Assembly (NCBI GenBank): GCA_016617855.1 | Contig: JAECUM010001785.1 | Location: forward strand, 62,001-126,000 | Length of the DNA: 64,000 nt | DNA from: Megalonaias nervosa | Taxonomy: Eukaryota; Mollusca; Bivalvia; Unionida; Unionidae | Direction: 5' to 3' | Program-made: the position numbers and the translations under genes | The notes under the pieces: generated by a model | Database searches by the model: none | The model's input: the letters and a program-made list of their open reading frames with translations, nothing else | Told to the model about the DNA's origin: nothing | Shown here: positions 51,739 through 63,700 of the stretch, in pieces | Layout of the letters: each line of letters begins with the position of its first letter | Position numbering within the stretch: position 1 is the first letter of the stretch

Positions 51739-54700
51739 CAGCGAACAGTACAAAAGTAGTATCTAATTAGCCTGAGTGCTTTCGACTCTTAATGAGTCTT
51801 TTTCAAAGACGTATACAAAACATAGACAAGACAAACAAATAAAACAGAAAAACCGTAGTATTTACAAAACTTTACATGGCTGTTTCTACAGGATTTAAAC
51901 CTCCAAATGTATTATGTCTCAACTAGTTTATATCAACTTGTTGTGGATACTGGAAATATTTGTATTAACCTAGAAAATCGATGAGCCATAACGACATCTG
52001 GTATTATGTGTACATTTATGTAAGCGCAAATTACATCCTGGATATTTCATTGTTATAGTAGTGATAGTTATAGTAGTAATTGTAATTGAAGGCTATTAAG
52101 CAAATTTGGAGAATTTTTCAAAAGTAAAATGTGTCGGCTGCAAAAGATAGTTTTATTTGTGCATGGCTGTCTTTTTCTAGTCTTCTTGGTTTAAACCGAA
52201 ACCAGGGAAGAAAAGGAATCTTACTGGATACGCTGCCTTAGAACACTGAAACCAAGTGGCAATGATCATTTTTCCGTAGTTTTTGCTTGTATGCCATAAG
52301 TCCATATTTTAAGGGTAATTTTCATAAGACTTACAGCAAAATCATAAGGGTTGGCAGGTCTTGTTAGGGAGCGTGGTTTGAAATTGTCCCCAAAAGAAGT
52401 GCCAATTCTTCAGGGAAAGGGTCATATAAGTCGGCCATGTTGTATCAGAGGCGGGTGTTGAGGCAGATCCAACCAAGATTGACAAGATAATAAATTGGCC
52501 AGCTCCACACAGCTCTGAGGAAGTGAGACAATTCCTTGGATCTGCTGGTTATTACCGCAAGTTTGTGAAGAACTTCTCAAAGATAGCTAAACCGTTATCA
52601 GAATTAATGCCAAGCACTCAGAACAAAGCGGGTAAGCATCAGAAGAAAATTAAACACAGACCATGAAAGTGGGGACTGGAACAGGAGGAAGCCTTTCAAC
52701 AGCCGAAGGATGCTCTCTTCACCACCTATTCTAGGCTATCTTGACACTGGGCAACCTTTCAAGCTGCACACCGATGCCAGTCAACATGGCCTTGGTGCAG
52801 TTCTGCATCAGATTCAAGATGGCATCAAGCAAGCAATCAGCTTTGCCAGCAGAGGATTAACAAAAAAGTGAGCGAAATTATTCAGCGCATAGACTAGAAT
52901 TCTTGGCATTAAAGTGGGCAATCACTGAGAAATTCATTGATTACCTTTATGGACAGTACTTTGTTGTGTACACTGACAACAATCCGCTCACGTATATTCT
53001 TACATCAGCCCAACTTGATGCTACTGGGAATCGATGGTTAGCTGCTCTAGCTGCTTACAACTTTGACATCATTTACAGACCCGGATCAATGGAATTCAGA
53101 CGCGGATGGTCTATCTCGGATGCCATGTGTAGAGAGCAGGAGCAGCAATAAGGATATGAAGACTAGTACCAAAGAGACCTTACATGCTCTCTGTAACTTA
53201 GCTAGTACACAACCATTTGTTGAAATTCTTTGTCTGCAGATGTTGTTGATCACACTGACTCTGGTTCTGGAATTGCCGCAATGACAGATAGAGATTGGAG
53301 AGTTGCTCAATCCAAGGATCCTGTTATAAGGGAATGGGTAAAGCATGTACAAGACAAAGGAAAGCCTAATCGACAGTCCCTACCTACTGGAATAGATCAT
53401 TTAGCATTATTTCGGACCTCTGACAATTTATGCCTGCGAAGAGGTGTGCTATACAGGAGGAAAAGTGCTTATGATCATGATCAACTACAGCTGGTACTTC
53501 CTAAGTCTCACCATGAGGAGGCTGTGCACTACTTACATGATGATTGCGGTCATTTAGGCCGAGACATGACACTTTCTTTCCTGAGTGATAGATTCTACTG
53601 GCTACGCATGGCAAAAGATGTGGAAATATGGATCCAAAAATGCCATCATTGCATGCTTAGAAAATCATCAATGGATGTTCGAGCACCACTCGTCAACATA
53701 GTGACCACACAGCCATTGGAACTCGTATGCATCGATTTTCTGACTCTTGAGATGTCCAAAGGAGGCTACCAAAATATACTGGTTATTACAGATCATTTTA
53801 CCAGGTATGCAGAGATCATTCCACAAGAAAACAGACACAAATACACGAATATATACACGAATTTGATTTTCACTCATATAGTGATACACATTATATTTTT
53901 TAATAAATATTCAGTATGTCATGGTGTCCAGTTGACAATCCCGACATATATCTGATTCCACAGTTCTCTCTGAATGTTCAAAGAGCCACCATGGAAGCCA
54001 GCCATAGGATCCCTCAAGAGCCTCCATATTCCCTGCTGACTCGTTGGTCCATGAAGTTTTGGTCCCTCACTGCAAGAAAACTCATACTGTTCTCCAAGCC
54101 AAAACCACCATCGACAGCAGCATATGGGGTTATTCTAATGCAACATTTAACGTAACAATTTGATGAAAAGAGGAAATAAAATTCTGTAACAACAAAACGA
54201 AGGGCACTACTTACCTATGCAAAAATTTATAACTGTACTGCCAAGAAGTACTTGTAAAACAAAATATGGTACTAAACAAAGGTGCAATTAATTACCCTAT
54301 CACCAGATAAGAGAAAAGGGATATGTTTAATTAGGGACTGCTTGCCAAGCACAGTCAGTTAACTCCTTAAAACTAAAAATAAGTTAAAATAAGACTCACG
54401 TTTTGCAAGGACTTAAGGGATCATCACTCAAATGGAAAATTAGATTAAAATGACATAATGCATGTTAAGACCACAAAACAAAGGCATTTCTACATGAATT
54501 TTCACACATATAATGCAATTAGCATCCAAGAGGAAAAATGTGCTTAAGATGCAGAGTCAGACTGAGTCTATATTCTTTCTGTTCAAGAAATGTTCCTACT
54601 AACAGGAGGAATTATAAGCTTCGACCAGGGGAACAGGGGAAAGGGAAAGAGGAAGAGGAAAGCAAGGCCAGTGACAGATAATGTATTAATGCCATTAAAA

Positions 54701-57700
54701 TAAGGATATATGAATTGGAATATTGTATCTAAATTGGTTTTATTATAAACCTTTCAAAAATGTTTATTTGCCACAGATAATGGGGGAACCTTTTCGAAGT
54801 GGAAACTTGTTTATGGCAAAATAATGTTGCAGACTCCAACTGCTAATCTATGGGATTAAAGATACGGCTCACCTTCAGCTTGGACAATATCCTTCTTGGC
54901 CATAAGTTTCTTCCTTGCCTCATCCTGGTGCTTTTTAGCAGCTGAAAGTGAAATGAGAGAACATATATTAATAAAATCACTATCATTAAAAAATGTACAC
55001 TTACAAGCTGACACTGCTCTTTATACTGGTAAATCATCTGTGGACCCAAGTCACAAAGGAATATATCTTGTTCAAAACTCTGAAAAATTTGCAAGATGAT
55101 ATCAAGCACAAAGATTCTTTCATGCAAGGAAAGTTAAGGCAATGAGAGTGGAGTTGCTTCCTCAAGAGCACACCACAATAACTAACCCAGGAGGGTCCAA
55201 TGGTAGGATTTAAGCTTGGTAATGAATTATCTGAATTCATATCAGTGCAGTGTATATTTTTATGCGGGTAAAATGTAATACTTAACTGCTATTACTGCAC
55301 TGCTACATCTTTTCCTGATGCTTGTCCCCAGACTGAGATTACAGACTCCGTTCGATTAACAAGCAGAGGTCTACACACACAAAAAATCCCTTGAAAAGGG
55401 ACTTATGCTCTTCTGTCCAAAAAGAATTTCTATTAAATCAAGATAAGATCCTTTCTTCTTTTTAAATGCCTAGTGCCAAAACTATTTCAGATATTATTGA
55501 GTAACAATCAGTTTAGATCAGCCACTGTGTCAGCCATACTGGATGAAAGATCAGCATCATTTTCATCTTGGACAAACTAGATACCATAAGTTTTTGGTGC
55601 AAAACCCAATTTTGATATGACCATCCATTCAAGAGAATTAATGACAACATCCTCAATATGTCCCTTGTGATATTTTTACTATCAATCAGATCTGCATCAT
55701 CTTCATTCAGAAATTTTTTATTTCATGATCATTCTGATGAAAACACCATGCTGATACGCATTTAGGAGTAGCAATAGTAATATTTTTAAGATGGCTGTCT
55801 GATCAGCATTATTTTCATTTAATATGACATCAGAAGAAATACTCTGATCAAAACCACATACAGTGTGACCCTGCTATAGCACACTCTGTTAAAACACGAA
55901 TTCAGATATAACACGATTTTGGCATGGCTCAGAAATTTCATATACATGTATTTTTCTCAAACACAAAAATTTGTTTTCTTTCATAAATGAACAAAAAGTA
56001 ATGTGTAAAATGCTTATTATCATTTTGGGGAAGAGAACGTGTATGAATTCTAAAACAAAATAATCATGGCATGGCTTTTGCAATTTCATATACATGTATT
56101 TTTCTTGTACATGGAACAAAAAGATTTTTCTTCTTTAAAAGTATGAAAAATAACTTGTAAAATGTGTATTCAGCGATCATGCTGGCTGCGCCAATGGTGC
56201 AAATTTCTATTTATTTTCCTTACTGGCGACAAAATATACCATCTGGCGAGTTTTTTTGCGACATTATTGGCAGTTTAAACTTTTACATACAACCTTGGAT
56301 TTGGAGTAATGAAATTCAGAGGTACGATGAAAGGAAGCCACAAACTTGATATAAAATGCCCTGGAATTTATTTATTGTTAGATAAACAAATTTTTTGTTC
56401 ATATTGACAAACCATTGTAACAGTTCATTGTTATATCATAACCTGCTTATTCAGACATCTGGCCTGAGTACAATACACAGTTACATCTTGTAAGGGATCT
56501 TTTGAATAAGTAGTGTCAGACTATCGGCCATTCACTGGTGATTAATATATCTATTTAGACTGACCTTTTTATGTGGATGGTAAGCAAAATTCCTCTTCTT
56601 TTCACTCACAGAATTAAATCCTTCAGAACACTCACATTTTATGTAGTAATCCCTGTTGGCCTTTTTTTTAATATTTTTCTGACGCATGTGTGAAAGGCAG
56701 CATGACTCCGCTACCAGAAATATCCCCCCCCCCCATAAAAAAAAGGAGATCTACTTGTTGGTCTATCCAGTAACCATGCTACTGGGACTAGCTACAATCG
56801 ACCAACTTTTGAAGGCAGGAACAGTAACTGCTACATCTCACCAAATGATGGCTAATTCCTTTTCTTTTTAAAATGTACAAAAAAAAAATTGCTGAAACTT
56901 CAAAGAAAACTGATTACCTCTGAAGCACCAATTGTTCTGTATATCTGCATAAATACTAAGCAAATGAAAAAAATAAAATCTGTCTCAATCAATGTTCTAC
57001 AATTATTTTTGATGTTGCCACCACAAATAAGAAATGGACATCTGTTTGGTCCTTGGTGGTAACTTCAATAACACATACAATGGTTCCCATGCTTTTCTAA
57101 AGATAAATTTCCAGGTCATTTCCAGGGTTTTTCCATGATGAAATTAATTTTTTCAAGGTTCAGAAATGGCCGTTACTGAATGGTATTAAAGAACATTTTA
57201 GATTATAAAACATGCATTTTCTAAATCTAAAGATGTTTCTATTTGAAGACACTCCAAAACATCTAAGTCAGAAAAGATGATCATGTACAAAACCATAAAA
57301 TGTATCACATGAAACAAGTTGGACTACATTCCTATAAATTGGCATGCAAAGTCATTTCCAATCTACGGAATAAACATTCTAACTTAACTTGCTGACCTGC
57401 ATTATGTTGATATGTGGAAACAACATAATGAACATAAATACATAAATTAGTTTTGTTTCCTTTCAAACCTTTAATTCTAAAGCATTCTAAAGCAATATAT
57501 GTTATACAAAGTAAACTTTTCATATAGTATGAAAAACCAATAAATGCAAAGTATTAGAATCTCATCTTGTAACAAAAAAAGTTTAACCCTCAATTAATCT
57601 ACACCAATAAAACCCAAACAAGATTTTTCAAACAACCTAAACTCCTTAAGAGGATCTGGTTAAAAATCCATCATTTAAAAAATATTTACAAAAGGGTTGA

Positions 57701-60700
57701 TTTAAATTTTGACAAAAAACCTTCAAAATTATGTACTGTTGTGTAAACAAGAACTGAATTTTCTGTAAAATCATGTCTTCTTGTATTTCAATAAACCAGT
57801 CCTCAAACCTGTATTGATAGAGGGACTCGTATCTTTGTTTAATATATAATAAAAGTGATGACAATTTCCCATTTCTCCTACATCCTATTTAAGATCGGAA
57901 ACCCATGCTTCAAGCTACATGTCACTGTGTAATAGTTTCACACCAAAGTTCAGCTCAGAGAATCGACATTTTTTTACAACAAAGTTAGCTTAAAACGAAT
58001 AGCAGTCTGTTTTCTAATCCGGGTTTCCTCCGAATATTCCCATCCCATTTGTCACATTTGGACAGTTAGGTTGGGGCGTGGGGTTAGTTATTGCATGTCG
58101 AAATTTGGAATTTGCCGCCACCATGTGGTAGTGGCATATGGTAGTCACTTACCAGCGGGCCTAGCAAATATAAGTGATGTTGTATCAACTCACACCAGCA
58201 TGAAATCGATAGGAAAATGGTTTATTTTCTCAAAAATGGCAAGTATTATAGTCGTTATGTCTTTAATCCACTGACAGACTCCACGAAACTTCAGCATAGA
58301 TGAAACCTGACCCGATACTTGCCATTTGCAGAATTAGTCACAAGACTTCACAAATCTCAAACGACATCGGAAGTCCAATAGTCACGTGATATCAACTCCT
58401 TTTTAATGTTGCTGTACAAAAATTCAATTATATTAAATGAAAGTCAGATACCTTTTTGGAAAAACCAAAAGGAACATATAATTGTCAACTTATTTATTTT
58501 GAGAACGACAAGAAACCTGTTGCTGTCACAGCAATCTGGCCAGTCTGATTCATCAAGCAGAGAGCACATGTCAACATTGTAGTCACGTGATACAACAAAA
58601 CCCTGGTAGTTGTTCTCTGAATAAATATAGAAAACTATTGTGTTCTTTTGGGGGTTTTTTGTATTTTTATTACAACTAGTGTACAACTTTCAAATAATAT
58701 TTTTGTTTTTTCTACAACATTTGAAATGGGTTATTATTGATAACATGTAACTACTGGATTTATGATGTCATGAACATGTGGGTTGTGAGATACGTGTACT
58801 CGTGCAACTAGCAATGCAAATCAAGAGTACCAGGTCAAATTTCATCAACGCTGTAGATGTATCTTGTCTTTCAGCAGATTAAAGACATAACGATTTTAAT
58901 ATAAGCAATTTCTGAGAATATAAATAATTTTCATATCGATTTCATGCAGGTATGACTCAATTTAAGTTTGCTAAGCCATCTTGTAAGCAGTTACCCTTTC
59001 CTGCCACCACGTTGGCCTCTTGTGATGCTTGACTGGTTTTCATACATTCCATGTAAGAAAAGATATGGATATTGTGCTGTCTATGAAAAAAAGTCTACTA
59101 GACGAATCTAATCCACTGAGGGATTGGATTGACTTAACAAATATGTTAATGGCAAGCATGATACATACTGTAACCTTCGAATATTCTGGCCAGATCTCGA
59201 TAAATTTAACTCACGATCAGTTCAGTTACAACTCAATTATGTAATGGTTTCAAGCTTTCAAGTGGTGGCAGAAAATTCCCGGGATTTTCCCGACTTTTGG
59301 CAATATTTGCGAAATTCAAGGACTTTTCACGGTCGGGAAAAAATTATAAAATACTTTTTCCCGATTTCCCGGTAGTGTGGGAACCCTGATACACACACAC
59401 ACACCAAAAAAAGCATCAAAGGAAGTCAGCACCAAATTTAAATAAAAGCAATGGAATCTGATTGATTGTTGCACATTCCAAAGTTATAAATTTCCAATCT
59501 TTTGAAATTACAGATATCTGGCTGTCAAGTTAATTGATGATGGGGTATTTTGCATAGATGTTTGCTAAACGTTTTAATTTGTTCACCTTTTCATTTCCCT
59601 ATCAATAGCCTCATCCCCTGGGTAGCCTCGGCAAGATGACAGGTCAATCTAAGTACATGTATATGTAGCATGTAAACAACTATAGCCACGTGCTATTTGC
59701 GACAGCTGTAGTGAATTGTTTCATGACAATCAGATATAGATCAAAACGAGGACTACCAATTTTTTAATGTTATTTGTGTTTCTAACAGTATGTGAGTCAT
59801 ACATTTGAATATAACATGTGATCTATACTCAAATTCATGGACTTCTTGTATACAGTACTACAGTACTTAACAGATTATGGATTATACTACACAAATGTAA
59901 GTTGTCAATATACAAGTGTTTTTCAGACTAGTTTATTTTCATTTAATAAAAAGCACATATTTTGCACCCTCTTTTCTTACCTGCCCCCCCCCATTTAAGG
60001 CAAATACATCATTTTCTTCAGCTAACGGACTTGGTTGGTTATAAAATTGTTTGGTCTATAACACGGTTGGGTTGTATGGATCCCAACCATCGTGTTACAT
60101 CGGGGTTACACTGGACAGATATGACTTTCCATCTAGGAGTATGGGTAAGATTTTAAAGATGGCCACTGTGGTGGCCTTGTTGGGTATCAGATACATAAAA
60201 TTTGTATACAAGACCAATTAGACACCATAAGAAGCCCTCTGGTGAAAAACCCAATGCATATTTGTCTTTCCATTCAGCAGTAGCAGCAACAAAATTTTTC
60301 AAGATGGCTGCAGTGCTGGCATAGTGGATGTCAGAATGGTACTATTCTCATTTACAACTAACTAGATGTCACAATAAGTCTTATGGTGGAAAACATCCAC
60401 CTGCCAATGTCCATGAGAGACAACAAGGTTTTCAAGATGACAGACATAAAAACTGTTAGGTCAGCAACATTTTCGTTTAGTACCAGAAAGACATCAAGAT
60501 GTCTCTTAGTTAAAACTCCACATTGATATGACAATCTATTCAGAGGTAGTGATAACAAGATTTTCAAGATGGCCATATTGGAAGATAGCAATGCCATTTT
60601 ATTTTTGACCAACTTGACCTTGGGATGAATGTGTGCGTCAAATTTCATGGCAATCGTTTTAGCAGTTCTGGTGGAGTAGCAATAACAATTTTGGGTTAAA

Positions 60701-63700
60701 GGATGGATGGACAGTGGACAAACTACAACAGGCTATCCTATAAGTTCTTCTGACCAGTAGAACTGAGAAAAAATTAGTTTATTTACCTTCAACAAGTTTA
60801 ACAAACTCCTGTGGAAAGTTAACACTCATGTCACGGCCACTGATGCGAAGATTCTTCAACTTGTTGTAAACACATATCAGGTATGTACTTGTCTTGAATT
60901 CAAAAGGAAGCCGCACATACCTATAAATCAAAATTAAATAATTTGTGGTTCATTATTACAATAGAGTCAAATGTCAGAAAATGATTCTTATAAAATTTGC
61001 TTTAGGAACAATATGTGGGTTATCCCACAGAAAATCTATCATCTTAAATCTGGTATGATTGCTCTCAGAAACTCTAATGAAGGGACTGATGCTATAATGG
61101 ATGAAAATAATTTGCAGGAAACTAAGATAACAACATTTCTTTGTTTTAACTTGTGAGTGTTGAGAACATCTGATGATTTTTACCCAATAATGTAATTTGT
61201 AAATTTGATAATATCTGTATTTATTAATTCCTAAGTTTTACTTTCTATCACTGATTTTTCTTTTACATAATCAAACAACGGAATAGTGTGTGGTTATACA
61301 GTATGATTCAATCTGCAAATACACTGTTTATTACCAACATGATGGCAAAGAAAGTAAACCTGCAGAAGAGCTGCTGTTGTGCTTTTAGGTTATCAGTTCA
61401 CACATGAAACTGACACATCAACTGCAAGCAAAATAATCATTTTGATGGCTCCTGTTATGCTAGGCTATTAGTCTGCACATGAGCATTTTTCTTCGATGTG
61501 TGTTAGTGAACCTACATGTTTCTAGGTTGACATTTTGTGACCATTTGTAATTAAAAAGCCCACTGCTTTGATAATGCAAAATAGTACAGTTTAAATTAAA
61601 AGAAAGATACAAAATCTAATTAATGCCCTTTTATCCAATAATTTTAGTTTTGCATGTGATGCAGCAATGGCCAGAACTATACTTTCTCAAGTTTTAATTA
61701 ATTAACCTCTCTATAATGCTGTGATTGGATGCCAGAAGAAATGGTACATTAGGCTAATGAGAACTCATGTATAGGGTAACAAATTGGAACTTGTGTGATT
61801 TTGTTTCACTTCTGTCAGGTATGATTGCAATTTTTTTTATTAATTTGTTCAACATTTATCAATCTTTTCACTGCAAGGAGTACAATATCACTTACTTTCA
61901 TATGATCATCAAAAAAGTATTTGTGTGAACTGCAACAAAAAAATAAGGATATGAATACATCTGCCCATTCTGGTAACTTAGTACTGAACAAAATAAATTG
62001 ATTCGTTAAGCAAAATATAGTATTAACATAGTTTGCAAGATAAATTTGAATTGACATTATTCATCATATATTATCTTCATTTGCACTATGAAATATTTAT
62101 AATTAACTGAATGATCACGTTTTCTTCAGTATCAAAAAGTAAGCAACAAGCTCCAGAAACAAACAACTATGTGGTTAAATTGCTTGCTCTCTTTCTCTCT
62201 CTCTCAACCTCTTTAAAGCATGCTTGCATGAGTCATAAACCATGAACTGTAAACCATGTCTTTTTTTTTTCAACACCATGTCCACACCATGGTGTTGACT
62301 GGATGGGACTATGTGAGAAAGCATGGTGTGCAGAGCTATGCTCCATGAGATGCTGCAGCAACTCAGTCATGACACATGGAGAGATGGCAGCGATTTTTTT
62401 CTTAATCTACTCCTCTCCCTCCAACCCACCATGAAGTGTGGGGAACTTGAAAATCATGCGAGCTGTACCATATGTGTGCATTCAAAAACATAAAATGCTT
62501 CTTAAATCTTGGGGTTTTTTAAAGGTTAAAATAAACCACATTTTTAAAAGCCAATATTTCTAACCAAATTACAGAAATGATGTTGATTTATCAAATAACT
62601 TTGCTGATCTCTAAGAATGAAACAGTTTTTTTAAAAAAGGTGGGTGTGCTTCTTATCATATGTTGCTAATTTTCCTTGGGTCTTTAAATTCGAGGATCTG
62701 GGCAACAACAAAATACAAATGAAAATCAGTGATACTCCAGTAGTTCCCTTAGTTTATAAAATGTTGCTTCAACATGCCATGAAATAAATGCTGAATTTGC
62801 TTTGCCAAATTACCTCCCCCTCTCCAAATTTTTCTCCTTAAACCTATTGGTATTCTAACAAAACGGTACATCTTCTGCATTTTCTATATATAAAACTTGT
62901 GTTTATGCATAAAATACACGAAACATGATGCAAATGCAACTATTACACTAATTAAGAAATTTCTGACAACCTAAAATGTTCAGACTTATCGTTTTACTAC
63001 CAACCACAAAAATAGGTAACTCTGGGAACTGGCTGAAATTTGAAGCTCTTTTACAACCTCCAAACCAAATATGGTATCATTACAAGTGCTTGAAAATTTA
63101 AAAATATGACAAGTATGAAAATATAGTGTATACTAGCCACATTTTAGGGACAGTTACCTATTTTCAAGATTGAATCTATTTCAGTTAATAAAGTTAACGT
63201 TCACTTCTGTCTTTCGTAATAGAAACTTTTCAATACTTTCATTAAGTGTAATGAGCATGTTGTGTGTTTTAATTCTATTTAACTTGCAGAGCCAGTAAAT
63301 CATGAGTTGTTCACAAACTTCATTTCTAATAAAAAATGTTGTTGTTTTGGGTTTAATGCCATTTTTCAATAGGTTATACATGGCAGCAGTATATTTGGTG
63401 GAGGAAGAACCCTAAAAAATCCCAGAAATAACCTCAAACACACGAGAAGCTACTGGCAAGCAAGCTTCTCACATAACCATGCTGGCCGAGACTGTGAGAT
63501 GTTGGTGATCTGTAAAAAGTTAAGCACCTTAGACCACTCAGACACCTCAGATCCCACCAATAAAGAATGTAAGATCTGTCTTTTCCCCATTTTTCCATCA
63601 TTTTGCCATATTTAGACAGGTGGGTGAAGTGAACTGGCACAAAAAGCTCAAATCCAGCACCACAATGGACATGGGTAGCACTGAACATTTTTGCAGAAAA

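Larger units (their letters stand above)
55861..60113. mobile_element. Pogo-like TIR element, family B, copy 2, interrupted
   Basis: The left end CAGTGTGACCCTGCTATAGC follows TA, and about 480 bp (to about 56345) resembles copy 1 at 41743, including ACTGGCGACAAAATATACCA. The right part (about 59590-60113) resembles 42720-43287 of copy 1 and ends with the inverted CAGTGTAACCCC. Roughly 3.2 kb lies in between, about 2.7 kb more than copy 1 would predict, so younger DNA inserted there. The right-hand TA is lost. Confidence 0.65.

Noticed and set aside
53916..54155. 79-codon frame after the Gypsy remnant as a further pol domain or env
   Set aside because: No integrase C-terminal or envelope feature is visible; the sequence could be host or degraded element DNA.
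57078..59389. A single 2.3-kb hAT element using both hAT-like termini
   Set aside because: The two ends are not convincing inverted copies and the flanking 8 bp do not match (AACACATA against ATACACAC).
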